From: Ascarosepion bandense | Lineage: Eukaryota > Mollusca > Cephalopoda > Sepiida > Sepiidae | DNA: 64,000 nucleotides | Assembly (NCBI GenBank): GCA_037127315.1 | Contig: JBBBDQ010001156.1 | Location: forward strand, 2,307,501 to 2,371,500 | Reading direction: 5' to 3' | In this document: positions 42,246 to 53,345 of the stretch, one piece after another | Position numbering within the stretch: position 1 is the first letter of the stretch | Layout of the letters: each line of letters begins with the position of its first letter | The notes under the pieces: model-generated | What the model saw: only the letters and a program-made list of their open reading frames with translations | Database searches by the model: none | What the model was told of the DNA's origin: nothing | Translations under genes and position numbers: made by a program

Positions 42246-43137
42246 GGCTTCATATGTATTAAATTTTTACTGACCAATATTTAGGACTTATTACGATGTA
42301 TTTTCTGAAAAAAACAAATCTGATACCCTACAAGCTATAAGAATGTATTTATCTGATATTTCACCTTATGGAAAAGTGAAAAGTGAAAATAATTAGAACA
42401 GATAATGGTGGAGAATTACTTCTGAAGATTACGAAAACTTCCTAATAAATGAAGGCATGAAACATGAGAAAACCTGTCCTTTTCCCCTCCACCAAAAAAG
42501 TATTAAATTTGTGAAAACAACCACCCGCGAATTAAGGACTTGGTATAAAATATTAGGTCACTATAATAATTCGGATGTTAAAAGATTGCAAGAACACGTC
42601 ACTGGAATGAAAATTACATCTCCTAAGGGTTTACAACATTGTGACATGTGTATTAAAGGGAATATTATGCAATATAGAAATAGGGATCAAATCCCCAAAA
42701 CAACAGAGATTTTGTTCAGAGTTTATTGCGAAGCAGGTTCAATTTCACCAATGGGTATAGGCACTTATTCATATGTTTTAAACTTTGTTGACGAAGATTC
42801 AGGACTTGTGATATATTTTCTGAAAAACAAATCCAAGTCATATCCTACAAGCTACAAGAATGTATTTATCTGATATTTTACCTTATGGAAAAGTGAAAAG
42901 TGAAAATAATTAGAACAGATAATGGTGGAGAATTACTTCTGAAGATTACGAAAACGTCCTAATAAATGAAGGAATTAAACTTAAGAAATCCTGTCCTTAT
43001 ACCCCACATCAAAATGGAATCGGAGAACATAGTTGGCGAATCCTTTTTGAAATGGCTACATGTTTGCTAATAGAATCTAAGTTACCCAAAAATCTGTGGG
43101 TCTATGCATTAAATACAGCCGTGTATATAAGAAACCG
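42246..43137 (+). pseudogene. Copia-type retrotransposon integrase region with internal duplication
   Basis: The frame 42,457-42,873 has a GAG-pre-integrase-like zinc region (LGHYNN, then CDMCIKG) followed by the integrase start (YSYVLNFVDEDSGLVIYFLKNKS). The frame 43,052 onward has the downstream integrase part (HQNGIGEHSWRILFEMATCL, LWVYALNTAVYIRNR). 42,295-42,500 duplicates 42,812-43,015 (period about 515), so part of the integrase is present twice. No LTR, RT or RNase H was found. Confidence 0.75.
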
Positions 43138-44035
43138 AGAGAGTGAAGACAAAGCTACAGGGTGTGAAAGAGAAAGGGCAAGAGAAGGATGTGAACACAG
43201 GAGTGAAGACAGTTGGAAAGGTAGAGAGAAAAGAACAGAACAAAATACAAGGGGTTATGTGGAAACGGCTGGAGGTAAATGGATAAGAGATGGGAACTGA
43301 CTTTGCATTTAAATTCATGAAAGTTGAAGCCGTCAGGAAAGCAAGTATATGGAAGAAAAATTCACAGGCGGGAAACGCGAGAAAAGAAGCTGAGGGAGTA
43401 GAATTGTCACCTACATTTGGTTGATCTAACTGTACGAGGTTGGGACCTTTTTGCCAGTCTCGTTGCCCGAGTAAATTCTTGTGGAGGGGTCACCAGTGAA
43501 CTTAGTTCGTCGGACCAGAAGCCATGAAATTAGTTGTGGATTAGACAGAGGGAAGCCACATCTAGTCGGGGAGAAACTGGCTGAAGTCGAGCTGCCTGTT
43601 CGGAACCAATCACAATGCAGATTCTTCTTTGGAGCCTGTCGAGAGGAACAGCAGTGGCGCCTGACCAGATATGATAACAGTATTCCAAGCACGGTCGAAT
43701 GGTTTATATGTATATGTGCAAGATGGATTCGAGTAGAAAAAAACTTCCTGGCCCGACACAATGACCAAACCTTCCTAGCAGTGGATTTAGCTCTTGATTC
43801 AATTTAATGATTCCACTTGAGGTAGGAAGAAATGATAAGGCAGAGGAGGTGCAGTGTATTGCTTTCAGAGAGACTTGCTTGGTTCATGCATATGGGTGTC
43901 AGGAGTGATTGCCTGTGATGGTCGGCAGGAATTTCGTTTTAGAGGCACGGAAATTTACCAGCCACTTCTTACCCCAATCCACCACTGAGTGGAGGTCCTT
44001 CTTGAGAGCAGCAGCGAGATTATCTGTTGCCTTTT
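43138..44035 (-). pseudogene. Jockey/CR1-type LINE C-terminal region and 3' UTR
   Basis: Minus frame 43,426-43,761 starts with the CRARKFF-IHLAHIHINH(S)TV block and continues through a decayed region to LVRRTKFTGDPSTRIYSGNETGKKVP. 43,290-43,420 gives FPDGFNFHEFK-like residues. The 5' end (43,900-44,035) has the WFPCL-type RT-distal part. Frameshifted. Confidence 0.6.
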
Positions 44036-44221
44036 CATGATATATTATACGATAAATTGTCAATATGAATTTTAACTTATAATAACAGTTTTCTTCGGAA
44101 TATTCACAATAATTTATCGATCGATTTGCTTTTTATTGCTTACTTACCCATTGTTGGTTATTTGATAATGTAACCTAAATTTGTTGTTAACATCATTAAT
44201 AAAGCTAACCAGCATTCACAT
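44036..44221. other. Unassigned AT-rich sequence
   Basis: Nothing recognised. Confidence 0.35.
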
Positions 44222-45066
44222 TTTTTAAAACTCACAAGAATTTAATTCAGTCGTCACCGTCCTTAGATCACCCAAGAATTTAATCCAATCGTCACCGTTC
44301 TTAGAGCTTTCAAGAATTAAATTCGTCACCCTTTTTAAGAACCTCCAAAAATTTAATTCAATCGTCACCCTCTTTAGAATCCCCAAGAATGTAATTTAAT
44401 CGTCACCGTTCATAGAGTCCTCAAGTATGAAATCGAATTGTTGCCGTTCTTAGAAACTCCAACAGTTTAATCTAATCGTCACCGTTCTTAGAGCTTCCTA
44501 AGACGGAATCAAAATGTCACTGTTCATAGATCCTCTAAGAATTTAAACCAATCGTCAAACTTCTTACATACTCCCAGAACGGAATTCAGTCGTCGACGTT
44601 CTTACAAGCCAAATAAGTCTATTCAATTGCTAGCCGTTCTTAATCCCTTCAAGAATCTAATCCAATACTCGCCGTTCTTATAACTTTCAGTGATTGTAAT
44701 CCAGTCTAAACGCTTGTAAGTATTAACTCAAATCCTTGTCGTTGTTACAACATCCAAGAATGTAATTTCAACATTGCCGTAATCAGAGCCTCGGAAATTA
44801 TAATCAAATAATCGCTGATTTTAGAACATCCAAGATTCAAATCCAATCGTCACTGTTCTTTTCCAGTCTCCAAGTATGTAAGCCAGTCGTCATTGGTTTT
44901 ACAATCTCCAAGAACTTAATCAATTTGTAGACGTTCTTTGCGTTTTAATATTGCAATCCACTCTTAGGGGGTCATCAAGAATTCATGTATGGTATCCAAT
45001 AGTTTTCATTCTTAGAGGTTTCAAGCATGTAATCCAATCATAGGTTTTTGTATTGTAAGATTTCCA
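44222..45066 (+). repeat. Degenerate minisatellite, period about 38 bases
   Basis: About 21-22 diverged units of the form CAAGAATTTAATCCAATCGT / CACCGTTCTTAGAGCTTC. Units at the left end are better matched than those at the right. Indels shift the frame, so no ORF forms. It is old compared with the 50-bp and 81-bp arrays. Confidence 0.8.
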
Positions 45067-45081
45067 ATGTGAGGCAAGAAG

Positions 45082-45083
<2 letters not shown>

Positions 45084-45128
<45 letters not shown>
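45084..45128. repeat. (TTA)n microsatellite
   Basis: About 15 TTA units. Confidence 0.95.
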
Positions 45129-45479
45129 TACACTGCTAAATTAAAATAGTTTTACTGAAATAGCAAAAGGGGTAGTGAAATGTAATTTCGTAAAAGAAAA
45201 AGCTTTCCTTTAATACCCAAGAAATTTATATAAGATAAGGGAAAGACCATTGCCAAAACTCTACCAATTACACCACGTTACCTTATTGTTTGTTTAACTA
45301 AGTTTATTTTGTTCATCTTGTAATATTTTTATTCGTGTAATTTTATTTAAATATAGACATTAGTCGATCTATGGGTAATAAGATAACTGTAAACTATTTA
45401 GTCAAGTCGGCGAGTTATATAAATGATATTTGCGAGGTATAAAATTGTTTTAATTGGATAACAAGGTGTGTTTAGAGCA

Positions 45480-45660
45480 AAATAACTTTAGGGAAAAGTC
45501 AGTGGGGGAAACCTACCTGGTAGATCTGAACGAATTGGATGGTGGAGTGGGGTTTGGAAGAGATACCAAGAGAAAAAATATTGAGAGTGACTAGAGACAG
45601 AGCCAAGTAGAAGTCTACGATCACTTACATCCTGAAAAGAAATTGATAATTGATTCCAAT
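45480..45660 (+). pseudogene. RTE-type LINE C-terminal fragment
   Basis: Reads RSERIGWWSGVWKRYQEKK and ends near the ITYILK-type tail before TGA, corresponding to the C terminus of the RTE copies. Confidence 0.55.
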
Positions 45661-46019
45661 TTTCACGGTACTTATAAAAGCCGTCAATTAAAGATTGCAC
45701 CTTTATAAAAAAAACAACAACTAAAAATGCCTACATTCAAAATTAATTACAAAATAGTTATATTTTTTAAAATGCTTTTAAATATTCAATTGAATGTTCA
45801 ATTATCTCCCTAAAGCAAGCACCTTTAAGTTGGGCACTTTTAAAACTCGAGATTTTTTGTAACAGTCGTCAGGGCTTCGATCACTGAATTTTGTCAATGT
45901 AACAAAAGTTTATTCGTCTTGTGCTCAATGTAAGTAGAGGAATGAAATTCTATGCATTCATCAACCTGGCCTTCATAAATATCGTTAATATAACAATTGT
46001 GATAACGGAGTAATTCCGG

Positions 46020-47100
46020 TGAGCTGCAAATGAGAGTTAAGAAAAGAGAATAAAGAAAGAAGACAAATTAAAAAAAATAGTAGAAAGGAATGAGAAAGAG
46101 AAAGAGAGAGAGAGAGAGAGAGTGAGAGAGAGAGAATAAGATGAAGGAAAAGGGTGTATGTGAAAGAAATAAGAGGGAGAGAGAACGAGAATACAATGAG
46201 GTGGAGCGAGAGAGAGTGTGTATGAAAAAGAGAGAGAACAAAAATACGGTGATGAAAAATGGGAAGCAGGGTGTATGTGAAAAAAGTACAAAAGAGAACG
46301 AGAACAGGAGAGTGATCAGGAATACAATGTGTGTATATGTGTATGTGTGTGTATGTGTATGAATAGTAAAAGAGAGTAAATACGATGAGAAAAAGGGGCA
46401 GATTATTTGTGAAAGAAGTAAGAGAGAGAGAAAAAAACAAGAATACAGTTAAGAAAAAAAGCAGTGTGTGAGAGAGACAAAACAACGATTAGGGGAGAAA
46501 GAAAGTAGAGTGAAGGGGGAAGGAGTAAAAGAGAGAAACAAGAGTAGAATCAGGGAAAATAGAGAGCTGGGTGTGTGTGAAAGGAGTAAAACAGAGAGAG
46601 AGAACAAGAATACAATGGAGAAAAAATGGGAGCAGTTCGTTTGTGAAATGAGTAAAAGTAAGAGAGAGAGAGAACAAGAATAGGGTGAGAAGAAACAGAA
46701 GCTACGTGTGAGTGAAAAAGAAGAGAGAGAGAGAGGGGACAAGAATACGATGAAAAAGAAATGAGAGAGAAGTTTGTGAAAGGATTAAAAGTGAGATAGG
46801 GAAAAAGAGACAAAGAGAGAGGGAGATAAAAAAGGGAGAGAAAACAAATAAACGGTCAGGGTGAACATAGATCAGGTGCGTGTAAAAAGAGTAACAGAGA
46901 GAGATAAGACAAGATGCTGATGAAGGAGAAAATATAAGCAGGGTTTGTATGAAAGAAGTAAACGTCAGAGAGAAAGAGAAAAGAAGAAGAAAAAAGAAAA
47001 ATACGTTAAGAAAAAAGCGAACAGTGTGTGTGTGTGAGAAGATTAAGTGAGAGAGAAAGAAAAAGAGAGAGTAATCAAGAATAGCATACTCTCCGATCAT
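46020..47100 (+). repeat. Purine-rich degenerate minisatellite
   Basis: The plus strand is almost all purine apart from recurrent T. Units of about 65-90 bases contain GTGTGTGAAAGAAGTAAAAG, GAGAGAGAGAACAAGAATAC and a GGGAGCAG-like end. Five or more long frames on each strand overlap here and are all low-complexity. Confidence 0.8.
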
Positions 47101-47116
47101 CCCTGAATTATTTTTT

Positions 47117-47695
47117 TTTCTTTTTTAATCATCTCACCCCAAGCAAGGCATTCCACTGCCACTATTGCGCATGGGGCTACATAGGGGAAGGTAAAGAGAA
47201 GGAGTGGTTAGACATAGGGAATGTCAGGAGGAAGGTGACAGATGAGTAAGGATAGCGAGGATGAGGGTTGGGCAGATGGGAAGAGTGTTTTTTTTTAATC
47301 ATCTCACCCCAAGCAAGGCATTCCACTGCCACTATTGCGCATGGGGCTACATAGGTGAAGGTAAAGAGAAGGAGTGGTTAGACATAGGGAATGTCAGGAG
47401 GAAGGTGACAGATGAGTAAGGATAGCGAGGATGAGGGTTGGGCAGATGGGAAGAGTGTTTTTTTTTAATCATCTCACCCCAAGCAAGGCATTCCACTGCC
47501 ACTATTGTGCATGGGGCTACATAGGGGAAGGTAAAGAGAAGGAGTGGTTAGACATAGGGAATGTCAGGAGGAAGGTGACAGATGAGTAAGGATAGCGAGG
47601 ATGAGGGTTGGGCAGATGGGAAGAGTGTTTGATAGAATGGGAGCAGGTTAGTGTATTAGTGTGTTAGTGTGTTAGGTGTCTATAATCTAAAAGGT
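47117..47695 (-). repeat. Jockey/CR1-type LINE 3' UTR, three tandem copies
   Basis: A 170-base unit starts at 47,131, 47,301 and 47,471 (ATCTCACCCCAAGCAAGGCA), almost identical, each preceded by a T-run that is the poly(A) tail of the minus-strand copy. The last unit continues further upstream in the LINE to about 47,690. The 3' terminus matches the tail of SINE P. Confidence 0.85.
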
Positions 47696-48418
47696 GATAA
47701 AAAACAAATACAAAAACAACCCTAAAACTGAACCCTACTGAAGAAACATAATCTGTTTAGACTCCTTACAACGAAATGAAATGCCAAATGCACATTTATA
47801 GGCACAGCAGCTGCAACGTGTCAAAAACGTTTCGACAAAAAGAACACCACGATCACCTCTGGGGGTAACGTTCTCCGTCATGAGAGAAGTCAGAATACAG
47901 ACATCACAACTGTCATAATCGCATAACCATGCAACAAGTGATTATTACATTTTACGATCGCTGCAAAACATTTGGATGGGGAAAACATTCTCTAATGAAA
48001 ACCAGATGCAAGATTCTAAAGACGCCAGTAACAATGTGCACAATCTTTTAATTGAATAAAATGTAATTTTATTTTATATTTTGAAGAAGAAAATTCATAA
48101 ACGAAAATATTATTTCTGAATCAACCTTACACGACATGCATATGTATATGTGTTTGTGTGTGTGTGTGTTTATGTGTTTATGCATGTATAAATTTTCTCA
48201 GATGTAATGTGTAGAAAAAACAATAAAAGAGACAAGAATAAAACCACTTGCTTTAGCTGACGCGTTTCATCATCTGACTTAATTTATCACATTGCTTTAG
48301 TTTATAGACACTTTATGGATTATAAAAATTTTGTTTTGCACAAAGTCCGATAATAAAACGCTTCGGCTAAGCCTAAGTATAGTTTTTTCTTGACTCTTAT
48401 ATATATAAATATATTGTC
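47696..48418. other. Unassigned sequence
   Basis: 48,225-48,330 has CTGACGCGTTTCATCATCTGAC, reminiscent of Penelope ends. Nothing else recognised. Confidence 0.35.
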
Positions 48419-48575
48419 ATCCGCAGACAGATCTGTTTCGCTGTATCACAGTACGGTTAGACTCCGATTGCTACATAACCCAGGCTCGAAACCCGACCGA
48501 ATTGGCGTCAACCGGCGACTCCATCCCTGGACCACGGAGCGTTATATATAAATCCAGGTAAAGGGGACCCAAGGT
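48419..48575 (-). repeat. tRNA-derived SINE with hammerhead (family H), copy 3
   Basis: Minus strand: A-box region GTGGTCCAGGGATGGAG, B-box CGGGTTTCGAGCC, then CCGTACTGTGATACAGCGAAAC. A deletion has removed part of CTGATGA and stem II. Stem III, C17, CCGTA/TGCGG and the outer GTC/GAC of stem I are kept. A TATATA-rich tail follows at 48,400-48,418. Confidence 0.7.
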
Positions 48576-49116
48576 TTTACGATTTTGAGTACCCTGGAAT
48601 TTACTTTTTTATTAAAAGTGCTCAATACAATAAATATTGCAGCATATAATATAATCATATAATTATGAATTAAAAATACATTGCGACACGGAAATTTCTT
48701 CAATTTAACTGGCATGGCTGGTTCATACCGGGAAGGTTAAACATAGCAAAACAGGTTTTAAAAATGTACTCAAAATTTCACGCAGTACGTATCATAAATT
48801 TAATTTTGGCCACTCTGGTTACCTTGGTCACATTAATTAGAGGAAACTACTATTTAGAGGGCACTGTCTCGAACCTTCGCCATTGTGGACTGTTGCTCCC
48901 TACAGATTGGTTTTTCCTAATGCGGATCTTTAAGCTTGCCGTGAGATGCCCACAGACGTAGAGGCTAAGGGGGACCGGGAGCCGCCGGTTACTGGACAGA
49001 CGCCCAAATGATTTGAAACCCTACAGAACTTCAGTGTAAACTACATTGTTCTGTACGTTCGGTAGCCAACAAAGCTGAAGTTGAGGCACGGTTGTTTAAA
49101 CTGCAAGCCCTCAGCC
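48576..49116. other. Unassigned sequence
   Basis: Nothing recognised. GC rises towards 48,960-49,060. Confidence 0.3.
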
Positions 49117-49258
49117 GCCTGTGAACGTTTCTTAGCAGCGGCGTCCATTAATCACCGAGACCATCGCTGCTCTGTACTTTCGGCAGCCCGTGAACGTACC
49201 TTAGCAGCGGGGTCCATTAAGAGCCGAGACCATTGCTGCTCTGTACTTTCAGAAGACC
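49117..49258 (+). repeat. 69-bp direct duplication, GC-richer
   Basis: Two copies offset by 69 bases (GTGAACGT at 49,121 and 49,190; GCAGCGGNGTCCATTAA in each). Because 69 is a multiple of 3, a frame 49,081-49,326 contains a 23-residue repeat (SAACERFLAAASIN / SAARERTLAAGSIK). No family recognised. Confidence 0.6.
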
Positions 49259-49597
49259 TTAAAGCGGCCCTATCAGCAGTAGCTTATGCTCGGCCCGTAT
49301 GGAGTCATCCAACCTGGAGCGCCTAAGTTTTTTACGGAAGCAATCACGGGATAACCTAATAGAACGCCTATCGTAAGTTTCAGTTGCTCTACTTTCTGCT
49401 GTGTGTTTTGCGACAATCGGACAGCACTAACAGAGGGGATTCTGTTGGCTCTAGTGGCACTCTTTGCTGATGCCAAAGCGCTTCGGCACCCAGTAAAACA
49501 TGTTTTTTTTTTGGATGGCATGGGTTTAAAAAGGAACGAACTCGCAGAGATATTCGTGCAACTACGTGGCCATCTTTGGTCGTTCAGAAGGATTTTT

Positions 49598-49792
49598 TTT
49601 AATCATATCACCCCGAGCAAGGCGGTAATGCCACTGATGTGCAGGGGGCTACGTAACAGTGAAAAGATTAGGAAAGAGAAAGCCAGAAACCACATCCTAA
49701 ACAAGGAACAAGGGATGAGCCTCTTCACCTGTACAGTAGACGTGGGTGAAGTGTGAACCGGGCGATAGTTTAGTCTATCTACTCCAATTAAG
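49598..49792 (-). repeat. SINE family P, monomer
   Basis: One head unit with full 3' tail on the minus strand (TGGAGTAGATAGACTAAACT through ATATGATT, then A-rich). The only single-unit copy here. Confidence 0.75.
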
Positions 49793-50099
49793 TCTAAATC
49801 AGAGGAGCAAAATGTGCGTATAAACAACCGTGCAAGTTGTAGACCGGAGTTTGAGACACGTACAGCGAGATTCCGATAGCAAAAGTACAGGATTAGGGTT
49901 CCACAAAATGTTAAAAATGAATATGAAGACGATGCCCAATCAGGCAGCTGTAATTTGAATAGATCAGTTTAGTCTTGCATAATTCAACTGACGTCGCTAA
50001 TCAGGCATTCGAACTCGTGAAGCTCGTTAATGTTTCGCGCAGCACCGTATGTGCAAATTACAATCTGTAAAATTAATGCGTGACAAGCCTTGACATCGA

Positions 50100-50861
50100 A
50101 GACCCTAAAAGTTAAGGTAGAATTTCAGTTAAATAGACTAAAAATCAATAGTTGTTTCCGATCAAAGCGAAACCGTAGATTGAAAGAAAAATGAATGGAT
50201 GCAAGTCAAAATTTAATTTCCGCTATCGATGTCAAATAAGTTTTCCGTCGCAAACTGAATTTTGATCACTAAATAAGTCCTCTGAGTGAATGGTATCATG
50301 ACTGAGACTAAGACCTACAACTGTACATATTTAGAGCAAAAACCGAAGCAAAAACTAAAATAAAAATGCTGAAAACCTAATTATACTCAGACACGATAGG
50401 ATATCGGGGTATCGATTTCCAATATGGGAGTCAACAAAGTCTTCCAATAATAAACTAGCCTAAGTAAGTCCATGAAAACTTATCGTACCCATCGGGTATA
50501 AAATTGGAGAAAATGAGCCATATTGATGGCTGATTATCGGTGTTTGACCAGATTCGATAGAATATCGGGGGTATCGATTTCCGATATCGGGGAAAATGAG
50601 TCGTCTAATGTTTGAGACTAAAAACTATAATTTTATCAAGTTAGAGCAAATTCTGCAGCAAGAACTTCGATAAAATGGCTGAAATTCTGATCTTAATCAG
50701 ACCTGATGGGATATTGGGATATCAGTTTCCGATATCCGGGGAAAGTCGGAAAAATTAAGTAGCCCATGACCTGACCGGAAGCCTAAAGAATATTTGTGTG
50801 AAGTTTGGTGAGAATCGGATAAAAATTGTGGATTTGTATAAATGTCATACAGATAAGCAGA

Positions 50862-50904
<43 letters not shown>

Positions 50905-50932
50905 CTTGCCTTTTATATATATAGATCTGTCT
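50100..50932 (-). mobile_element. Helitron-related fragment, decayed
   Basis: 50,125-50,330 matches the Helitron 3' half (GAAACCGTAGATTGAAAGAA, CATGACTGAGACTAAGACC) and 50,790-50,932 its middle ((CA)n, TCTTGCCTTTTATATATA). Between them is sequence with four repeated GATATCGGGG-type phrases. The terminal hairpin is not found. Confidence 0.55.
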
Positions 50933-51329
50933 AAACTACATTTAATACTTCTTATAAACTGTTGCCAGTTAATATTATTTTTCATTTTCTAGATAAATAG
51001 ATCTCAAATAACGTACATACTTCTGTACAAACCAATTTCATGAAGTTTTGTGAAAAACCTTCATTTTATTCACATATAAAACGACCCCCAACTTCTAAGT
51101 AATGCTAGTAGGCCTAATGTACTAGTAATCTACTAGTATTACTAGTAATACTAGTAGGCCTAATGTAGTCAAATAATGCACTACTGGGCATAATACTTAG
51201 AAATCTTATAACAAATAAATGATATTTCATTCTTTGTTATACAAAGCTACCCAAAATGGTGAAATAAAAAAGCCACTTATCGTAAAATATCCGATACGAA
51301 GATTTAAATACTGTACATGTGTTTTTGTT

Positions 51330-51390
51330 CATCCAACCCCCTGCGCACCAGTGACAATCCTGCCTTGCTTGGGATGAAATGATTATAAAA
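51330..51390 (+). repeat. LINE/SINE P 3' tail fragment
   Basis: CCCCCTGCGCACCAGTGACA and CCTTGCTTGGGATGAAATGA match the plus-sense 3' end shared by the jockey/CR1-type LINE and SINE P. Confidence 0.55.
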
Positions 51391-51510
51391 CATACCTGGC
51401 TACAGTAGCTCCTTTACCCTGGGCCTGCGTATTCTAATGTTTGTTTTTTTGTTTTTAATATATGTGTAGCAAAACATCACCCACTATTTATGCCATTTAA
51501 AATCAACAAA

Positions 51511-52650
51511 TCTATATCTATAAAAGTGACGAGGGTAGACGTTGTGTAAGTACTTGTTTGTTTGACAGACTCAGCTTAGGGTCTGCATTTTGCGGTCTAG
51601 CTCGACGCGAGTTGCGCTCAGATGTAGATCAAAATTTTAGAACGCTAACGACACGTTGAAATTTTTCAGAAAGCCAAAATTAGGGGTAGAAAAATATATA
51701 TTAAACCCCAAAAAGTCAGGGATCAGTTTATGTATTGATTATAATATAGAATCGATCACCCTACATTATATTATCTCTATCTATATATGTCGCCCTTCCC
51801 CCTCCCACCTTAATTTAATTTAATAGAGATATTCTACATTGTTACCTATATTTATAAGTATTCCTTAAACTGCCCAAGTGAAACCGGGCTAATTTATATT
51901 TACGAAAGTGACGAGGGAAAACGTTGTGTAATATTTGCTGTGTGGCTATGAATGCTGGACAATAACATCGAAAATGAGGACAAAACTGGAAGCGGCCAAA
52001 ATGTGGTTCTACAGAAGGATGCTACGGATATCGTGGACTGAGCATACAAGCAACGACGAGGTGTTAGAAAGAATGGCAACAAAAAGGAAATTGATGCTGA
52101 GCATCAGGAACAGACAACTAAAGTCCCTGGGACATGAAATGAGGAGGGAGAGCCTGGAGAACCTGATACTGACTGGCCAGATAGAAGGAAGGAGAGACAG
52201 AGGAAGGCAGCGGATAACATATTTCCAAGGCCTGATCAGGTGGATGACGGAACGGGGGTTGCCAGGAGCAACAGGAGCAAACATACTAAGAGCCACAAGG
52301 GATAGGGAGACGTGGAGAGCCATGATCGCCTACGTCCTGAAGGGACAGGGCACATAGAAGAAGAAGAAGAAATTCATCATATGTTTTTTTATACTTATTA
52401 TACCTTAAACTAGTAGACTGAAACCGGGCTAATTCTACTATAAAATGTATTATTGGTCATTTTACTATAGAATACATTATTCGTAATTCTACTATAAAAT
52501 ATATTATTGGGCATTTTGCATTAAAATATATTATTTATAAAAATGACGAGGGTGGACATTTTGGAAGTATTTGCTATGTAAATTCATCAAGTGTTTTTTA
52601 TTCTTATTATTCCTTAAACTACCCGAGTGAAACCGCGTTAAACTGCTAGT
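51511..52650 (+). mobile_element. Helitron-like family 2, three end-units with captured LINE
   Basis: Start-like sequence AAAGTGACGAGGGTAGACGT at 51,523, AAAGTGACGAGGGAAAACGT at 51,905 and AAATGACGAGGGTGGACATT at 52,542. End-like sequence with hairpin (CCCAAGTGAAACCGGGCTAA; at the true end CCCGAGTGAAACCGCGTTAA then CTGCTAGT) at about 51,870, 52,410 and 52,650. The RTE fragment 51,938-52,372 lies within the middle unit. Confidence 0.5.
51938..52372 (+). pseudogene. RTE-type LINE C-terminal fragment
   Basis: The frame 51,935-52,357 encodes GYECWTITSKMRTKLEAAKMWFYRRMLRISWTEH..., RQLKSLGHEMRRESLENLILTG and WRAMIAYVLKGQGT, stop, then GAAGAAGAAGAA. It has an open frame but contains only the C-terminal 140 residues. 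Confidence 0.8.
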
Positions 52651-53059
52651 AACTTATATAAATGAAAAATTAATAGATTTTCTCAAATCTGCATTCATTT
52701 CGTTTCGTGTTTACACTGCCTTTCTAATGACACACATTTTTTCATGGTTACCAGTACATAACACAGGATGTGCTACGAGTTGAGGTAGACAATTCAGATT
52801 ATGATAATTAAAGTCATTCTAAATAATAAGTACTATATATACATATGTTGTTTATTTTTTATTTATTTTACTAGAAACAACCAGAACATGTCGTTATGCA
52901 GAACGGTGACAAAGCTAGAGAATTGGGGATAAGGAAGTTGACAAAGATGGAGGAAGAATTAAAATGGCGGCACACAGTTGGTTGAATAAATCTACGGACA
53001 TATATCTAAATATTATCCTTTAAATTTATTTGCAGCAATAATATTTTGTTCCACCACGA
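52651..53059. other. Unassigned AT-rich sequence
   Basis: Nothing recognised. Confidence 0.35.
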
Positions 53060-53180
53060 TATTTATCCTGTTATTTAACATCCTGTTATTTAACCCATAA
53101 CTGAAGGGAAGAGATGGATTAATAGCTTTCCCAAGGGTATTTGCGCGTAAGTGAATGCAATGAATTCAAGTGGAATAGTG
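53060..53180 (-). repeat. tRNA-derived SINE body fragment
   Basis: GTTATTTAACCCATAACTGA, GATTAATAGCTTTCCCAAGG and GTGAATGCAATGAATTCAAG match the shared SINE body. Head and tail are missing. Confidence 0.7.
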
Positions 53181-53214
53181 GGTAGAAAAGTTTGTCTATG
53201 GTAGTTAAAGGTTT

Positions 53215-53345
53215 ACAGTCTTGTTTTAAATACAGAAGACGAAGGTCTATTTAAATTTTTGTAGTTCACAGGAAAACAAGAAACTGGAAGAGAGTTCCAT
53301 AGGCAATAAGTGCAAGAGAAGAAACTATCAAAATAGCTTACCTTT
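53215..53345 (-). pseudogene. Jockey/CR1-type LINE fragment
   Basis: Minus: LFRLWNSLPVSCFPVNYKNLN-type residues, equivalent to SRLWNSLPYSCFPDGYNLQ of the copy at 37,287. Confidence 0.55.

Noticed and set aside
46037..47100. Several long Ser/Leu/Phe-rich frames on the minus strand
   Set aside because: Pyrimidine-rich complement of the purine-rich minisatellite. Stops are absent because of composition.
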